From Chitinibacter sp046530675 (GTDB taxonomy: Bacteria; Pseudomonadota; Gammaproteobacteria; Burkholderiales; Chitinibacteraceae), in contig NZ_CP172558.1 of assembly GCF_046530675.1 (NCBI RefSeq), positions 2,480,001 to 2,544,000 on the forward strand: a DNA stretch of 64,000 bases, written 5' to 3'. Below, one piece after another: positions 1 through 7,504 of the stretch. The notes beneath the pieces are model-generated. The model was not told the origin of the DNA, did no database searches, and saw only the letters and a list, made by a program, of their open reading frames with translations. Within the stretch, counting starts at the first letter, position 1, and each line of letters starts with the position of its first letter. The translations under genes and the position numbers were made by a program.

Positions 1-92
1 AGTGTGGTTTGCAAGTGAAAAATTACAACGATCTGCAAGTGGGCGACCAGTTGGAAATCTTCGAAGTCATCGAAGTGGCACGTACGCTGTAA
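1..92 (+). CDS. infB: Translation initiation factor IF-2, C-terminal end (partial)
   Basis: Only the last 29 codons are present, read from base 3 to the TAA at 90-92; the gene enters from the left edge. The peptide ends GDQLEIFEVIEVARTL, the standard end of bacterial IF-2 domain IV, which binds the formyl-methionyl end of initiator tRNA. The next genes, rbfA and truB, are the usual infB partners in the nusA-infB-rbfA-truB operon, and this supports the call. Confidence 0.9.
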   Translation, partial: CGLQVKNYNDLQVGDQLEIFEVIEVARTL

Positions 93-101
93 TGATGTGT
101 G

Positions 102-140
102 GTGTCAGGGATGAGGCGTGAGGTGTTCTCATCCCGACAC
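102..140. repeat. Hairpin in the infB-rbfA gap
   Basis: GTGTC-A-GGGATGAG (102-115) pairs with CTCATCCC-GACAC (128-140), leaving one bulged A. It lies 10 bases after infB and directly before the terminator-like hairpin at 144-185. The loop contains GTGAGGTG, and CCTCACTCCTCGCGCC near 210-227 can pair with the 113-125 region. This looks like a decayed GAGGCGTGAGG-type intergenic repeat. No T-run follows, so it is not itself a terminator. Confidence 0.5.
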
Positions 141-143
141 AAT

Positions 144-185
144 AGCGCAAGCCGGATCTTGGATCAGTGCTTGCGCTTTTTGCTT
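144..185 (+). terminator. Rho-independent terminator or attenuator between infB and rbfA
   Basis: AGCGCAAGC (144-152) pairs with GCTTGCGCT (169-177), a perfect 9-bp stem followed by TTTTTGCTTT. It lies inside what is normally one operon, so it probably lowers rather than abolishes read-through into rbfA-truB. Confidence 0.7.
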
Positions 186-246
186 TCTACAAACTTGGCG
201 CTGGGTATTCACCTCACTCCTCGCGCCTTACTCCTCACAGAAAACC

Positions 247-630
247 ATGGCCAATAAACAATTTACCCGCGCTGATCGAGTGGCGCAGCAAATCCAGCGT
301 GATCTGGCTCAGGTGATTCGTACCGAGCTCGATCATCCGCAAGCGTCGCTGATCACGATTACCGACGTTGAAGTCACGCGCGATTATTCACACGCCAAAA
401 TTTTCTACACCTTTATGGGGGACGAAGCTTTGCGTGAAGACATTGCTGCGCTGCTGCTACGTGCCAAGGGCTTTTTACGGGCACAGATTTCGCGCGGAAT
501 TTCACTCTACAAAATGCCCGAACTGCATTTTGAATACGATGTGTCAATCGAATATGGCATGAATCTGGCACAGAAAATCAAAGAAGCCAACGCGCTGCCT
601 AAAGCTCAAGACGACGATGGCGAAGCGTAA
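247..630 (+). CDS. rbfA: Ribosome-binding factor A
   Basis: The 127-residue RbfA is a single KH-like domain protein that binds the 30S subunit and helps mature the 5' end of 16S rRNA. The start MANKQFTRADRVAQQIQRDL at 247 matches the family N-terminus. The frame is open further upstream (to 118), but that stretch crosses the terminator hairpin and reads as non-family sequence, so 247 is used. The recognisable core covers ITDVEVTRDYSHAKIFYTF and the segment around SIEYGMNLAQKI. The 3' end overlaps truB by 14 bases, which implies coupled translation. Confidence 0.93.
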   Translation: MANKQFTRADRVAQQIQRDLAQVIRTELDHPQASLITITDVEVTRDYSHAKIFYTFMGDEALREDIAALLLRAKGFLRAQISRGISLYKMPELHFEYDVSIEYGMNLAQKIKEANALPKAQDDDGEA

Positions 631-1522
631 ACTCAACGGCGTGCTGCTGCTCGATAAGCCGTTTGGTATGAGTAGCACCTCGGCGCTGAACAAATGCCGC
701 TGGCTATTTCAGGCCGAAAAAGGCGGGCATACCGGTGTGCTCGATCCGTATGCCACCGGTTTGCTGCCTTTGTGTTTTGGCGAGGCAACCAAATTTGCCC
801 AGCGCATGCTCGATGCTGATAAAGCGTATCGCGCGCATGTGCGCTTTGGTGAAACATCGACGACACTGGACGCCGAAGGCGAAATTACCGTCACCGGCAC
901 GGCGCCCGAGTCGATTGACGACGTTCGGGCTGCGATTGCAAAATTTATCGGTCCGATTCTCCAAACCCCGCCGATGTATTCGGCGCTGAAAGTCGCTGGC
1001 AAACCGATGTATGAATATGCACGCGCCGGAATCGAGCTCGAGCGTAAAGCTCGGCCGATTACGATTTACGGCATCGAGCTGATTTCGTATCAGGCACCCG
1101 ATTTGGTGATTGATGTGCGTTGCTCGAAAGGAACGTATATCAGGGTATTGGCTCAGGACTTAGGTGCAGCTTTGGGTTGCGGCGGATACCTGACTGGTTT
1201 ACGTCGTACTTTAACTGGCGGTTTCAAGCTCGAAGATGCTATTTCACTGGATGATTTCATTGCTCTGGAGTTGGAGGCTCGTGACCAACTGCTGCTTCCG
1301 GAAGAGTCTTTGCTGAGTAATCTGCCGTCTGTCGAATTAAGTTTCGCCCAGGCCGATCTGATTCGTAATGGCGTGCCGGTTCGTGACTTGAAAGGCGGTG
1401 TGAATGGCGAAGTTAAACTTTACGCTGACCTTGAAAATCAGGATAATGCACGGTTTATCGGTTTGGGTGAAGTGGGCGCTGATGGCGTGCTGCGATCCAA
1501 ACGTCTGCTGGCGACGGGTTGA
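617..1522 (+). CDS. truB: tRNA pseudouridine(55) synthase TruB
   Basis: TruB makes pseudouridine 55 in the T-loop of elongator tRNAs. It is 301 residues long, the usual size, starting inside the end of rbfA. The catalytic motif GGHTGVLDPYATGLLP holds the nucleophile Asp43 (consensus GHTGTLDPLATG). The second family motif, GTYIRVLAQDLGAALGCGG, is followed by LTGLRRT, and the C-terminal third has the PUA-like region. Bases 1144-1190, inside this second motif, carry one of the 47-bp GGTAT/ATACC elements. Codons there (AGG GTA, TTA, GGA) are more A/T-rich than in the first half of the gene. Confidence 0.96.
   Translation: MAKRKLNGVLLLDKPFGMSSTSALNKCRWLFQAEKGGHTGVLDPYATGLLPLCFGEATKFAQRMLDADKAYRAHVRFGETSTTLDAEGEITVTGTAPESIDDVRAAIAKFIGPILQTPPMYSALKVAGKPMYEYARAGIELERKARPITIYGIELISYQAPDLVIDVRCSKGTYIRVLAQDLGAALGCGGYLTGLRRTLTGGFKLEDAISLDDFIALELEARDQLLLPEESLLSNLPSVELSFAQADLIRNGVPVRDLKGGVNGEVKLYADLENQDNARFIGLGEVGADGVLRSKRLLATG
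1144..1190. repeat. 47-bp GGTAT-N37-ATACC element, copy in truB
   Basis: GGTAT at 1144-1148 and ATACC at 1186-1190, in perfect 42-base register. It lies within the conserved TruB motif LAQDLGAALGCGG without interrupting it, flanked by CAG on the left and TG on the right. One of five coding copies. Confidence 0.6.
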
Positions 1523-1584
1523 TTTGGCCTGAAGCCGGTTAATGGAGCTTTACTGGGGTTATGCTCAGTCTGGCTTGTCTTGGT

Positions 1585-1599
1585 GGCTAATCATTAGCC
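1585..1599 (+). promoter_or_regulatory. Hairpin in the rpsO leader
   Basis: GGCTA-ATCAT-TAGCC, within the longer dyad GGCTAAT-C-ATTAGCC, ends about 10 bases before the GGAG ribosome-binding site of rpsO. In Escherichia coli S15 represses its own mRNA through structure around the start site, so this is a candidate autoregulatory element. The link is inference. Confidence 0.35.
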
Positions 1600-1619
1600 G
1601 CCGTTTATGGAGTAGTAAA

Positions 1620-1889
1620 ATGTCTGTAACTGTTACACAGAAAGCTGAAATCGTTAAAGAATTCCAACACGCAGCTGGCGATACCGGTTCTTCTGAAGTT
1701 CAAATCGCATTGTTGACTGCACGCATCAACGATCTGACGCCTCACTTCAAAGAGCACAAAAAAGACCATCACTCACGTCGTGGTCTGTTGAAAATGGTTT
1801 CTCGTCGTCGTCGTTTGCTGGACTACCTCAAACGCACTAACGTAGACAGCTACCGCAATGTGATTGCCAAGCTGGGTCTGCGTAAGTAA
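1620..1889 (+). CDS. rpsO: 30S ribosomal protein S15 (uS15)
   Basis: This 89-residue protein binds the central domain of 16S rRNA early in 30S assembly. ATG 1620 follows GGAG at about 1609-1613 and gives MSVTVTQKAEIVKEFQ, the family N-terminus. A start further upstream (1542) would add 26 residues that are not part of S15. Hallmarks are GDTGSSEVQIALLTARI and the basic segment DHHSRRGLLKMVSRRRRLL. It sits between truB and pnp, the classic order, and is followed by a strong terminator. Confidence 0.97.
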   Translation: MSVTVTQKAEIVKEFQHAAGDTGSSEVQIALLTARINDLTPHFKEHKKDHHSRRGLLKMVSRRRRLLDYLKRTNVDSYRNVIAKLGLRK

Positions 1890-1897
1890 TTCAGCTC

Positions 1898-1926
1898 AAA
1901 GTCGCAGCCGCAAGCTGCGACTTTTT
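1898..1926 (+). terminator. rpsO terminator
   Basis: AAAGTCGCAG (1898-1907) pairs with CTGCGACTTT (1915-1924), a 10-bp perfect stem running into a T-tract, 8 bases after the rpsO stop codon. The remaining gap to pnp (to 2122) shows no gene; it should hold the pnp promoter and leader. Confidence 0.85.
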
Positions 1927-2122
1927 CATTTCTAGTTTCCCATTTTTCCCAGATTTCAAATTCTTTGCTTCTACCCAATAGCGATTCCGGCGGTAGAGCA
2001 GAGGTCAGTTGTGCCGGAATCGGCCTTGGGCAAATCATTTCACTTTCTTATTGATTTGGCTGACCCCCATCGCAGCAATAAACCATTATCCAGGTCGCGG
2101 ATATATTGAAAAAGGACAGAAC

Positions 2123-4267
2123 GTGTTCAATAAAATCAGCAAATCTTTTGCCTTCGGCAAACACAATGTCACCATTGAAACTGGTGAAATCGCACGTCAA
2201 GCTACTGGCGCTGTGATGGTTAATATGGACGATACTTGCGTCCTGGTCACCGTCGTTGCTGCTCGTGATGTAAAACCGGGCCAAGATTTTTTCCCGCTGA
2301 CTGTTGATTACCAAGAACGCACTTATGCTGCTGGTAAAATCCCGGGTGGCTTCTTCAAACGTGAAGGCAAGCCAAGTGAAAAAGAAGTATTGACTAGTCG
2401 CCTGATCGATCGTCCGATCCGCCCGCTGTTCCCAGAAGGTTTTTATAACGACATCCAGATCATTGCGACTGTGATGTCGATTAATCCGGAAGTTGACTCT
2501 GATATCCCTGCGATGATCGGTGCTTCTGCTGCACTGATGATTTCTGGCGTACCATTTGATGGCCCAATTGGCGCGGCGCGCGTGGGTTACATCAACGGTG
2601 AATATGTCTTGTGTCCAGACCTGTCGGAAATGAAAGACAGCGAAATGGATCTGGTGGTTGCCGGTACTAGCCAGGCTGTACTGATGGTTGAATCTGAAGC
2701 CAATGAATTGTCAGAAAGCGTGATGCTGGGTGCGGTGGTGTTCGGTCACGAGCAAATGCAAGCTGCAATCAATGCAATCAATGAACTGGCTGATGAAGTG
2801 AATCCGGAGTTGATGGATTGGTCAGCGCCAGTAAAAAACGAAGAATTGATCGCTAAAGTGCGCGCTATCGCTGCCGAAGGCGTTGCGCAAGCGTTCAAAC
2901 TGCGTCACAAACAAGTGCGTACCCAGAAAATCAATGAAACTTGGGCTTTGGTTAAAGCGGCTTTGATTACCGAAGAAACCGGCACGCTTGAAGCCAATGA
3001 AATCAAATCGATTTTCAAAGGTCTGGAAGCTGAAATCGTTCGCGGTCAGATTCTGGCGGGTGAGCCACGTATCGACGGTCGTGATACGCGCACTGTACGT
3101 CCGATTAGCATCCGCACTGGCGTATTGCCACGCGCACACGGCTCGGTACTGTTTACCCGTGGTGAGACGCAAGCGATTGCGGCTGCGACTTTGGGCACCA
3201 AGCTCGATGAACAAAAAATCGACGCCTTGCACGGTGGTTACACCGACAGCTTTATGCTGCATTACAACTTCCCTCCGTACTCAACGGGCGAAACTGGCCG
3301 CGTAGGCGTGCCAAAACGCCGTGAAATCGGTCACGGTCGTTTGGCGAAACGTGCTTTGGTTGCGATGTTGCCAAGCAAGGAAGACTTCGCTTACTCAATG
3401 CGCGTGGTGTCTGAAATTACCGAATCAAACGGTTCGTCTTCAATGGCTTCAGTTTGCGGCGGCTGTCTGGCACTGATGGATGCTGGTGTTCCAATGAAAA
3501 ACCACGTTGCGGGCATCGCAATGGGCTTGATCAAGGAAGGCAACGCTTTCGCAGTCTTGTCTGATATCTTGGGCGACGAAGATCACCTCGGCGATATGGA
3601 CTTTAAAGTGGCGGGTACTGAAAACGGTATTACTGCGCTGCAAATGGACATCAAGATTACCGGGATTACCAAAGAAATTATGTCGGTTGCGCTGGATCAG
3701 GCCAAAGAAGGCCGCGTTCACATTATCGGCATTATGAAAGGTGCTCTGGATGGTGCTCGCGATGAAGTTAGTGAACATGCTCCACGTCTTTACACAATGA
3801 AAATCAATCCGGAGAAAATCCGTGATGTGATTGGTAAGGGCGGTTCAGTGATTCGCGCCTTGACCGAAGAAACCGGTACTCAGATCGATATTAGTGAAGA
3901 TGGCACAATTACAATTGCGTCTACTTCTTCTGAGGGTGCAAGTGAAGCACGTCGCCGTATTGAAGAGATTACTGCCGAAGTCGAAATCGGCCGTGTCTAC
4001 GAAGGTCCGGTTGTGAAGATTCTCGACAAAAATGTCGGTGCGATTGTTTCGATCATGCCAGGTAAAGATGGTTTGGTTCACATTAGCCAGATTGCTAATG
4101 AACGTATCGCCAATGTTGCGGATCACCTGCAAGAAGGTCAGATCGTTCGTGTAAAAGTGATCGAGCAAGATGAAAAAGGTCGTATTCGCTTGTCGATTAA
4201 GGCTGTTCAGAACGATGAAGCAGCGCCAGTCGTGATTACTGCAGAAGAAGTTCCGTCTGAAGAATAA
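2123..4267 (+). CDS. pnp: Polyribonucleotide nucleotidyltransferase (PNPase)
   Basis: PNPase is the trimeric 3'-to-5' phosphorolytic exoribonuclease of the RNA degradosome. The likely start is GTG 2123, eight bases after AAGGAC, giving VFNKISKSFAFGKHNVTIET and 714 residues. The frame is open to 2009, but the extra N-terminus is hydrophobic and foreign to the family. Visible in order: two RNase PH-like domains (FFPLTVDYQERTYAAGKIPG in the first), a KH domain with IGKGGSVIRAL near residues 569-579, and a C-terminal S1 domain near 620-690 (GLVHISQIA). The tail is acidic. It follows rpsO, as in most Proteobacteria. Confidence 0.96.
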   Translation: MFNKISKSFAFGKHNVTIETGEIARQATGAVMVNMDDTCVLVTVVAARDVKPGQDFFPLTVDYQERTYAAGKIPGGFFKREGKPSEKEVLTSRLIDRPIRPLFPEGFYNDIQIIATVMSINPEVDSDIPAMIGASAALMISGVPFDGPIGAARVGYINGEYVLCPDLSEMKDSEMDLVVAGTSQAVLMVESEANELSESVMLGAVVFGHEQMQAAINAINELADEVNPELMDWSAPVKNEELIAKVRAIAAEGVAQAFKLRHKQVRTQKINETWALVKAALITEETGTLEANEIKSIFKGLEAEIVRGQILAGEPRIDGRDTRTVRPISIRTGVLPRAHGSVLFTRGETQAIAAATLGTKLDEQKIDALHGGYTDSFMLHYNFPPYSTGETGRVGVPKRREIGHGRLAKRALVAMLPSKEDFAYSMRVVSEITESNGSSSMASVCGGCLALMDAGVPMKNHVAGIAMGLIKEGNAFAVLSDILGDEDHLGDMDFKVAGTENGITALQMDIKITGITKEIMSVALDQAKEGRVHIIGIMKGALDGARDEVSEHAPRLYTMKINPEKIRDVIGKGGSVIRALTEETGTQIDISEDGTITIASTSSEGASEARRRIEEITAEVEIGRVYEGPVVKILDKNVGAIVSIMPGKDGLVHISQIANERIANVADHLQEGQIVRVKVIEQDEKGRIRLSIKAVQNDEAAPVVITAEEVPSEE

Positions 4268-4276
4268 TTGAATAAG

Positions 4277-4295
4277 GGGAGGGCTTGCCCCTCCC
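4277..4295 (+). terminator. GC-rich hairpin after pnp
   Basis: GGGAGGG (4277-4283) pairs with CCCTCCC (4289-4295), 9 bases after the pnp stop. No T-run follows, so it is more likely a 3'-end stabiliser than the main terminator, which is at 4337-4366. Confidence 0.5.
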
Positions 4296-4336
4296 TTGCT
4301 TCAAGCGTACTTTAGGGTAAATCTAATCTGAGCAAT

Positions 4337-4366
4337 AAAAAAGGCACCTGACGGTGCCTTTTTTAA
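4337..4366. terminator. Bidirectional terminator between pnp and phaP
   Basis: AAAAAAGGCACC-TGAC-GGTGCCTTTTTT is a symmetrical stem with A and T tails. It can end pnp transcripts on the plus strand and phasin transcripts on the minus strand. Confidence 0.88.
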
Positions 4367-4383
4367 TTGATCTTGAAATCTAA

Positions 4384-4947
4384 TTAATGAGTGCCATTGG
4401 CAGAAGCTTTTTTGGCTGCAGTTTTAACTGCATCAGCGGTTGCAGTTGATGCTGCTTTAACTGATGCATCTGCAAACTCAGCAACTTGTTTGGCAGCTTT
4501 AGTCATGCTGTCGACTGCAGCAGCCGTTGCTTGAACGGTTGATTTAACCGCCGCAACTGCGGCATCGGCACCGGCTGGTGCATTTTTAACGAAACGATCC
4601 AGGCCTGAAACCATGTTTTTATTGAAGTCAACGTTGCGCTCATCGATCAATTTTGAAAACTCGGCTTGAGCCTGTGAAGAAATTTCGTACAGGCTGCGAG
4701 AATAAGCTGTCGTGTGCTCAATGACTGCATCTGCAATTTTTTGACGCGTGGTCAGGGCATCCTGAATGTCTTTCACTGAAGTTAGTTGTTTCAGTGTTTT
4801 TGCATTTTCTTCCAGGATGTTTTTAGCGGTTTCAACTTGCAACTTGCCCAGACGATCCAGTGAGTCCAAGGAAATGCGTGCGAATCGCAACGCGGTTTCA
4901 ACCTGTTCGGTGGCAAAGTTGGTGTATTGTTGTTGTGCTGTAGTCAT
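4384..4947 (-). CDS. phaP: Phasin family protein (PHA granule-associated)
   Basis: Phasins coat polyhydroxyalkanoate granules and control their size and number. This 187-residue protein is almost entirely amphipathic helix, starting MTTAQQQYTNFATEQVETAL, with the phasin-type segment LDSLDRLGKLQVETAKNILEE. Its C-terminus is rich in Ala and Lys, like the PhaF/phasin tails that touch DNA. A GGAG site precedes ATG 4947. The gene is transcribed divergently from phaR; the shared 210-bp gap holds candidate PhaR operators, so PhaR repression relieved by polymer is likely. No PHA synthase lies in the window. Confidence 0.85.
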   Translation of the reverse strand: MTTAQQQYTNFATEQVETALRFARISLDSLDRLGKLQVETAKNILEENAKTLKQLTSVKDIQDALTTRQKIADAVIEHTTAYSRSLYEISSQAQAEFSKLIDERNVDFNKNMVSGLDRFVKNAPAGADAAVAAVKSTVQATAAAVDSMTKAAKQVAEFADASVKAASTATADAVKTAAKKASANGTH

Positions 4948-5010
4948 GACGAAATCTCCAAGATAGGTTTACAGTTTGCGAATAAAGCTAACCGGAAGAT
5001 CCGGTTGCAT

Positions 5011-5031
5011 GTTGCGTTGCACAATGCAAAA
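5011..5031. promoter_or_regulatory. TTGC-rich repeats, candidate PhaR site
   Basis: The stretch TTGCGTTGCACAATGCAA has TTGC/GCAA half-sites in inverted orientation, preceded by another TTGC at 5004-5007. PhaR proteins bind TGC-rich sequences in phasin promoters (family knowledge). Assignment here is by position and motif only. Confidence 0.4.
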
Positions 5032-5070
5032 CTATTTTGGAACAGCTTTCCGGTGTTGTCAAATGTATTT

Positions 5071-5085
5071 TGCTGCGATGCAGCA
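5071..5085. promoter_or_regulatory. Palindrome TGCTGC-GAT-GCAGCA, probable PhaR operator
   Basis: A perfect 6-bp inverted repeat with a 3-base spacer in the phaP-phaR divergent region, 73 bases upstream of phaR. It fits the CTGC-N3-GCAG pattern that I recall for the Paracoccus PhaR operator. Together with the TTGC repeats nearer phaP it could let PhaR control both genes. Confidence 0.5.
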
Positions 5086-5157
5086 TGTGTATTGTACTGG
5101 CGCAGTTACGATTCTCGCTAGATAATAGAAGTTACATAGAATTGGTGAAAAGGATAG

Positions 5158-5832
5158 ATGAGCATGGACAAACGGGTCATCAAGAAATACCCAAACCGTC
5201 GTCTTTACGATACCACGACGAGCAGCTACATCACCTTGACTGATGTAAAGCAGCTGGTGCTCGATGGTATTGATATCCTGATTCAGGATGCCAAAACGAA
5301 TGAAGATTTGACTCGTAGTGTGCTGTTGCAAATCATTCTTGAGGAAGAGGCCGGTGGCATGCCAATGTTCTCTTATGATGTATTGACTCAGATTATTCGG
5401 TTTTATGGCCATGCGATGCAGGGGCTGATGGGGAATTATCTTGAGAAGAATATGCAGCTGTTTGCCGAAATGCAGACGCGTTTGCAGGATCAAACCAAGT
5501 CGGCCATCGGAGCAGACAATCCGGTATTTAGTAATGCTAATTTGTGGGGTGAATTTATGAAATTCCAAGGCCCCGCTATCCAGAATATGATGGGCAATTA
5601 CTTGGAAAGCAGTACCAATATGTTTGTCGAAATGCAGCAACAATTGCAGGAGCGTGCAAAAAATCTCTTTACCGGTTTCGGTATGCCTGGTGGCCCAAAA
5701 TCGCCGCTTAATCCGGCGGATGTGCCTCATCCGACATCGCCGCCACCTGCGATGTCCGAGGCGGAGTCTGCTGCGTCAGAACCAGCTAAGACCACGCCAC
5801 GCAAACGAACAGTAAAAAAGACTGTTGAGTGA
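5158..5832 (+). CDS. phaR: Polyhydroxyalkanoate synthesis repressor PhaR
   Basis: PhaR binds both PHA and DNA and represses phasin genes until polymer is present. The 224-residue protein opens MSMDKRVIKKYPNRRLYDTT, the highly conserved DNA-binding domain (about residues 4-66), followed by two PHB-accumulation repeats with MGNYLEKNMQLF and the copy-like MGNYLESSTNMFVEMQ. The C-terminus is Pro/Ala/Lys-rich. ATG 5158 follows AAAGGAT; ATG 5164 is an equally possible start two codons on. It is divergent from phaP. Confidence 0.93.
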   Translation: MSMDKRVIKKYPNRRLYDTTTSSYITLTDVKQLVLDGIDILIQDAKTNEDLTRSVLLQIILEEEAGGMPMFSYDVLTQIIRFYGHAMQGLMGNYLEKNMQLFAEMQTRLQDQTKSAIGADNPVFSNANLWGEFMKFQGPAIQNMMGNYLESSTNMFVEMQQQLQERAKNLFTGFGMPGGPKSPLNPADVPHPTSPPPAMSEAESAASEPAKTTPRKRTVKKTVE

Positions 5833-5880
5833 GGTATTGCTATCTAGGCGTCTTGTATTAAGGCTTTTAGCCCAATACCT
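5832..5880. repeat. 47-bp GGTAT-N37-ATACC element after phaR
   Basis: GGTAT 5833-5837 and ATACC 5875-5879, extended to AGGTATTG/CAATACCT. It begins on the last base of the phaR stop codon. The interior has TAGGCG and GGCTTT, close to the TAGGTCAA and GGCTTTG seen in other intergenic copies. Confidence 0.7.
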
Positions 5881-5893
5881 TATGGATGTATAT

Positions 5894-5920
5894 TCAGCCC
5901 CGTGTGGGCTGATTTGTTTT
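5894..5920 (+). terminator. phaR terminator abutting the tcdA start
   Basis: TCAGCCC-CGTGT-GGGCTGA followed by TTTGTTTT; the last T is directly before the ATG of tcdA at 5921. It ends the phaR transcript and also occupies the place where tcdA would need its ribosome-binding site. Confidence 0.75.
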
Positions 5921-6721
5921 ATGGAAATCAAATCTGTGAATGATGGTTATCAACGGCGTTTTGCCGGAATTGCCCGCTTGTATGGTGTTGCTGCGCTGGA
6001 TAAATTTAAGCAGGCTAATGTATGTGTGATTGGTATTGGTGGTGTCGGTTCGTGGGCTGCTGAGGCGTTGGCGCGCTCGGGTATTGGTCGCGTGACGTTG
6101 GTTGATCTGGATGATATCTGCATTTCGAATACCAATCGTCAGCTACCGGCGCTGGAGGGGCAGATAGGGCGGATGAAGGTCATTGCCGTTGCTGAGCGCA
6201 TGCTGGCGATTAATCCAGAGATGAAGATTAATACCATTGAGGATTTTGTTGCTGAGGATAATTTTGCACAATATTTGGCGGGTCACGATTACGTGATTGA
6301 TTGTATAGACAGCGTTAAAACCAAGGCCGCTTTAATTGCGTATTGTCGGCGTAATAAAATCAAAATTATCACTATTGGTGGTGCTGGAGGGCAAATTGAC
6401 CCAACGCAAATTAAAGTTGATGATTTAAGTAAAACGATACAGGACCCGCTGGCCGCTAAGGTGCGCAGTATTCTGCGACGCGATTTTGGTTTTGCTAAAA
6501 ATGGTAAAAAAATGGGTGTTGAATGTGTTTATTCAACTGAGCAGTTGGTGTATCCGCAGGCTGATGGCTCGGTTTGCGCAGCAAAACCGTCTATGGGCGA
6601 GGGTGTGCGCCTTGATTGTGCGAGTGGTTTTGGTGCAGTGATGACAGTAACGGCAACATTTGGTCTGGTAGCGGTATCGCGGGTTTTAAAATACTTGCAA
6701 ACAAAAGCGCTAACAGAATAA
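5921..6721 (+). CDS. tcdA: tRNA threonylcarbamoyladenosine dehydratase TcdA (CsdL)
   Basis: TcdA is an E1/ThiF-like enzyme that uses ATP to cyclise t6A37 of tRNA to ct6A. At 266 residues it matches the family length. It has an N-terminal QRRFAGIARLYG, the nucleotide-binding VIGIGGVGSWAAEALARSG (about 36-54), and VDLDDICISNTNRQ. ATG 5921 gives the family N-terminus, but no Shine-Dalgarno is visible because a terminator hairpin fills 5894-5920. The frame stays open upstream to 5825, but that part reads as non-family sequence. Translation may be leaderless from a promoter at the hairpin, or depend on the folded leader. Confidence 0.9.
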   Translation: MEIKSVNDGYQRRFAGIARLYGVAALDKFKQANVCVIGIGGVGSWAAEALARSGIGRVTLVDLDDICISNTNRQLPALEGQIGRMKVIAVAERMLAINPEMKINTIEDFVAEDNFAQYLAGHDYVIDCIDSVKTKAALIAYCRRNKIKIITIGGAGGQIDPTQIKVDDLSKTIQDPLAAKVRSILRRDFGFAKNGKKMGVECVYSTEQLVYPQADGSVCAAKPSMGEGVRLDCASGFGAVMTVTATFGLVAVSRVLKYLQTKALTE

Positions 6722-6734
6722 AGGCATTGATTGC

Positions 6735-6779
6735 CGCCAAATAAAAAGCCACGAATTAATCGTGGCTTTTTATTTGGCG
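6735..6779. terminator. Bidirectional terminator between tcdA and rplI
   Basis: A perfect 20-bp inverted repeat (6735-6754 with 6760-6779), core AAAAAGCCACGA/TCGTGGCTTTTT, loop ATTAA. It serves the convergent tcdA (plus) and rplI (minus) transcripts. Confidence 0.92.
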
Positions 6780-6792
6780 TTTGCTTAATAAA

Positions 6793-7245
6793 TTAAGCTG
6801 CAGCGCCTACAACTTGCAATTTGATCGTGCTAACTACATCGTGGTGCAGAGCCAAAGCAACTTCGTATTCGCCGATTGCTTTGAATGGACCATTTGGCAG
6901 GCGCACTTCAAATTTTTGTACGGCAACGCCAGAAGCAGTGATGGCTTCAGCGATGTCATGGTTGGTCACTGAACCGAACAGACGGCCGTCAACACCCGCT
7001 TTTTGAGCGATCGTGATTTCAGCGCCTTCCAGTTTAGAGGCGCGAGCTTGCGCTTCAGCCAGGATTTCAGCTTGTTTAGCTTCCAGTTCCGCACGGCTAG
7101 CTTCAAATGCGGCCATATTGGCTTCATTTGCACGTTTAGCTTTGCCTTGTGGAATCAAGAAGTTACGAGCGTAACCATCTTTAACTTTAACGATATCGCC
7201 CAATTGACCCAGATTCGCTACTTTCTCGAGCAGGATAATTTGCAT
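6793..7245 (-). CDS. rplI: 50S ribosomal protein L9 (bL9)
   Basis: L9 is a two-domain protein joined by a long helix, bound at the L1 stalk base; it limits frameshifting. The 150-residue sequence starts MQIILLEKVANLGQLGDIVK, followed by VKDGYARNFLIPQGKA, the L9 signature. It is the last gene of rpsF-priB-rpsR-rplI, 21 bases after rpsR. Confidence 0.97.
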   Translation of the reverse strand: MQIILLEKVANLGQLGDIVKVKDGYARNFLIPQGKAKRANEANMAAFEASRAELEAKQAEILAEAQARASKLEGAEITIAQKAGVDGRLFGSVTNHDIAEAITASGVAVQKFEVRLPNGPFKAIGEYEVALALHHDVVSTIKLQVVGAAA

Positions 7246-7266
7246 GATTAGTTTCTCCCGTTCGTC

Positions 7267-7494
7267 TTAGTGTTGATCAGTGTAAGGCAACAAAGCCAAG
7301 AAGCGAGCCAGTTTAATGGCAGTCGACAATTGGCGTTGGTATTTGGCTTTAGTGCCAGTGATACGTGCAGGAATGATCTTGCCGTTTTCAGAGATAAAAT
7401 CTTTCAAGATGGCTACGTCTTTGTAGTCAACTTGAGCGATACCTTCAGTAGTGAAGCGGCAGAATTTTCTGCGCTTGAAGAGTTGGCGAGACAT
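7267..7494 (-). CDS. rpsR: 30S ribosomal protein S18 (bS18)
   Basis: This 75-residue protein pairs with S6 on the 30S platform. It has FKRRKFCRF at the N-terminus and IPARITGTKAKYQRQLSTAI, the S18 signature. It lies 10 bases downstream of priB. With S6 it probably binds the operon leader (8206-8232). Confidence 0.97.
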   Translation of the reverse strand: MSRQLFKRRKFCRFTTEGIAQVDYKDVAILKDFISENGKIIPARITGTKAKYQRQLSTAIKLARFLALLPYTDQH

Positions 7495-7504
7495 TGTCTA
7501 ATCC

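Noticed and set aside
2009..2122. Longer N-terminus for PNPase
   Set aside because: The 38 extra residues are hydrophobic, not conserved in the family and lie in the leader; GTG 2123 has AAGGAC at the right distance.
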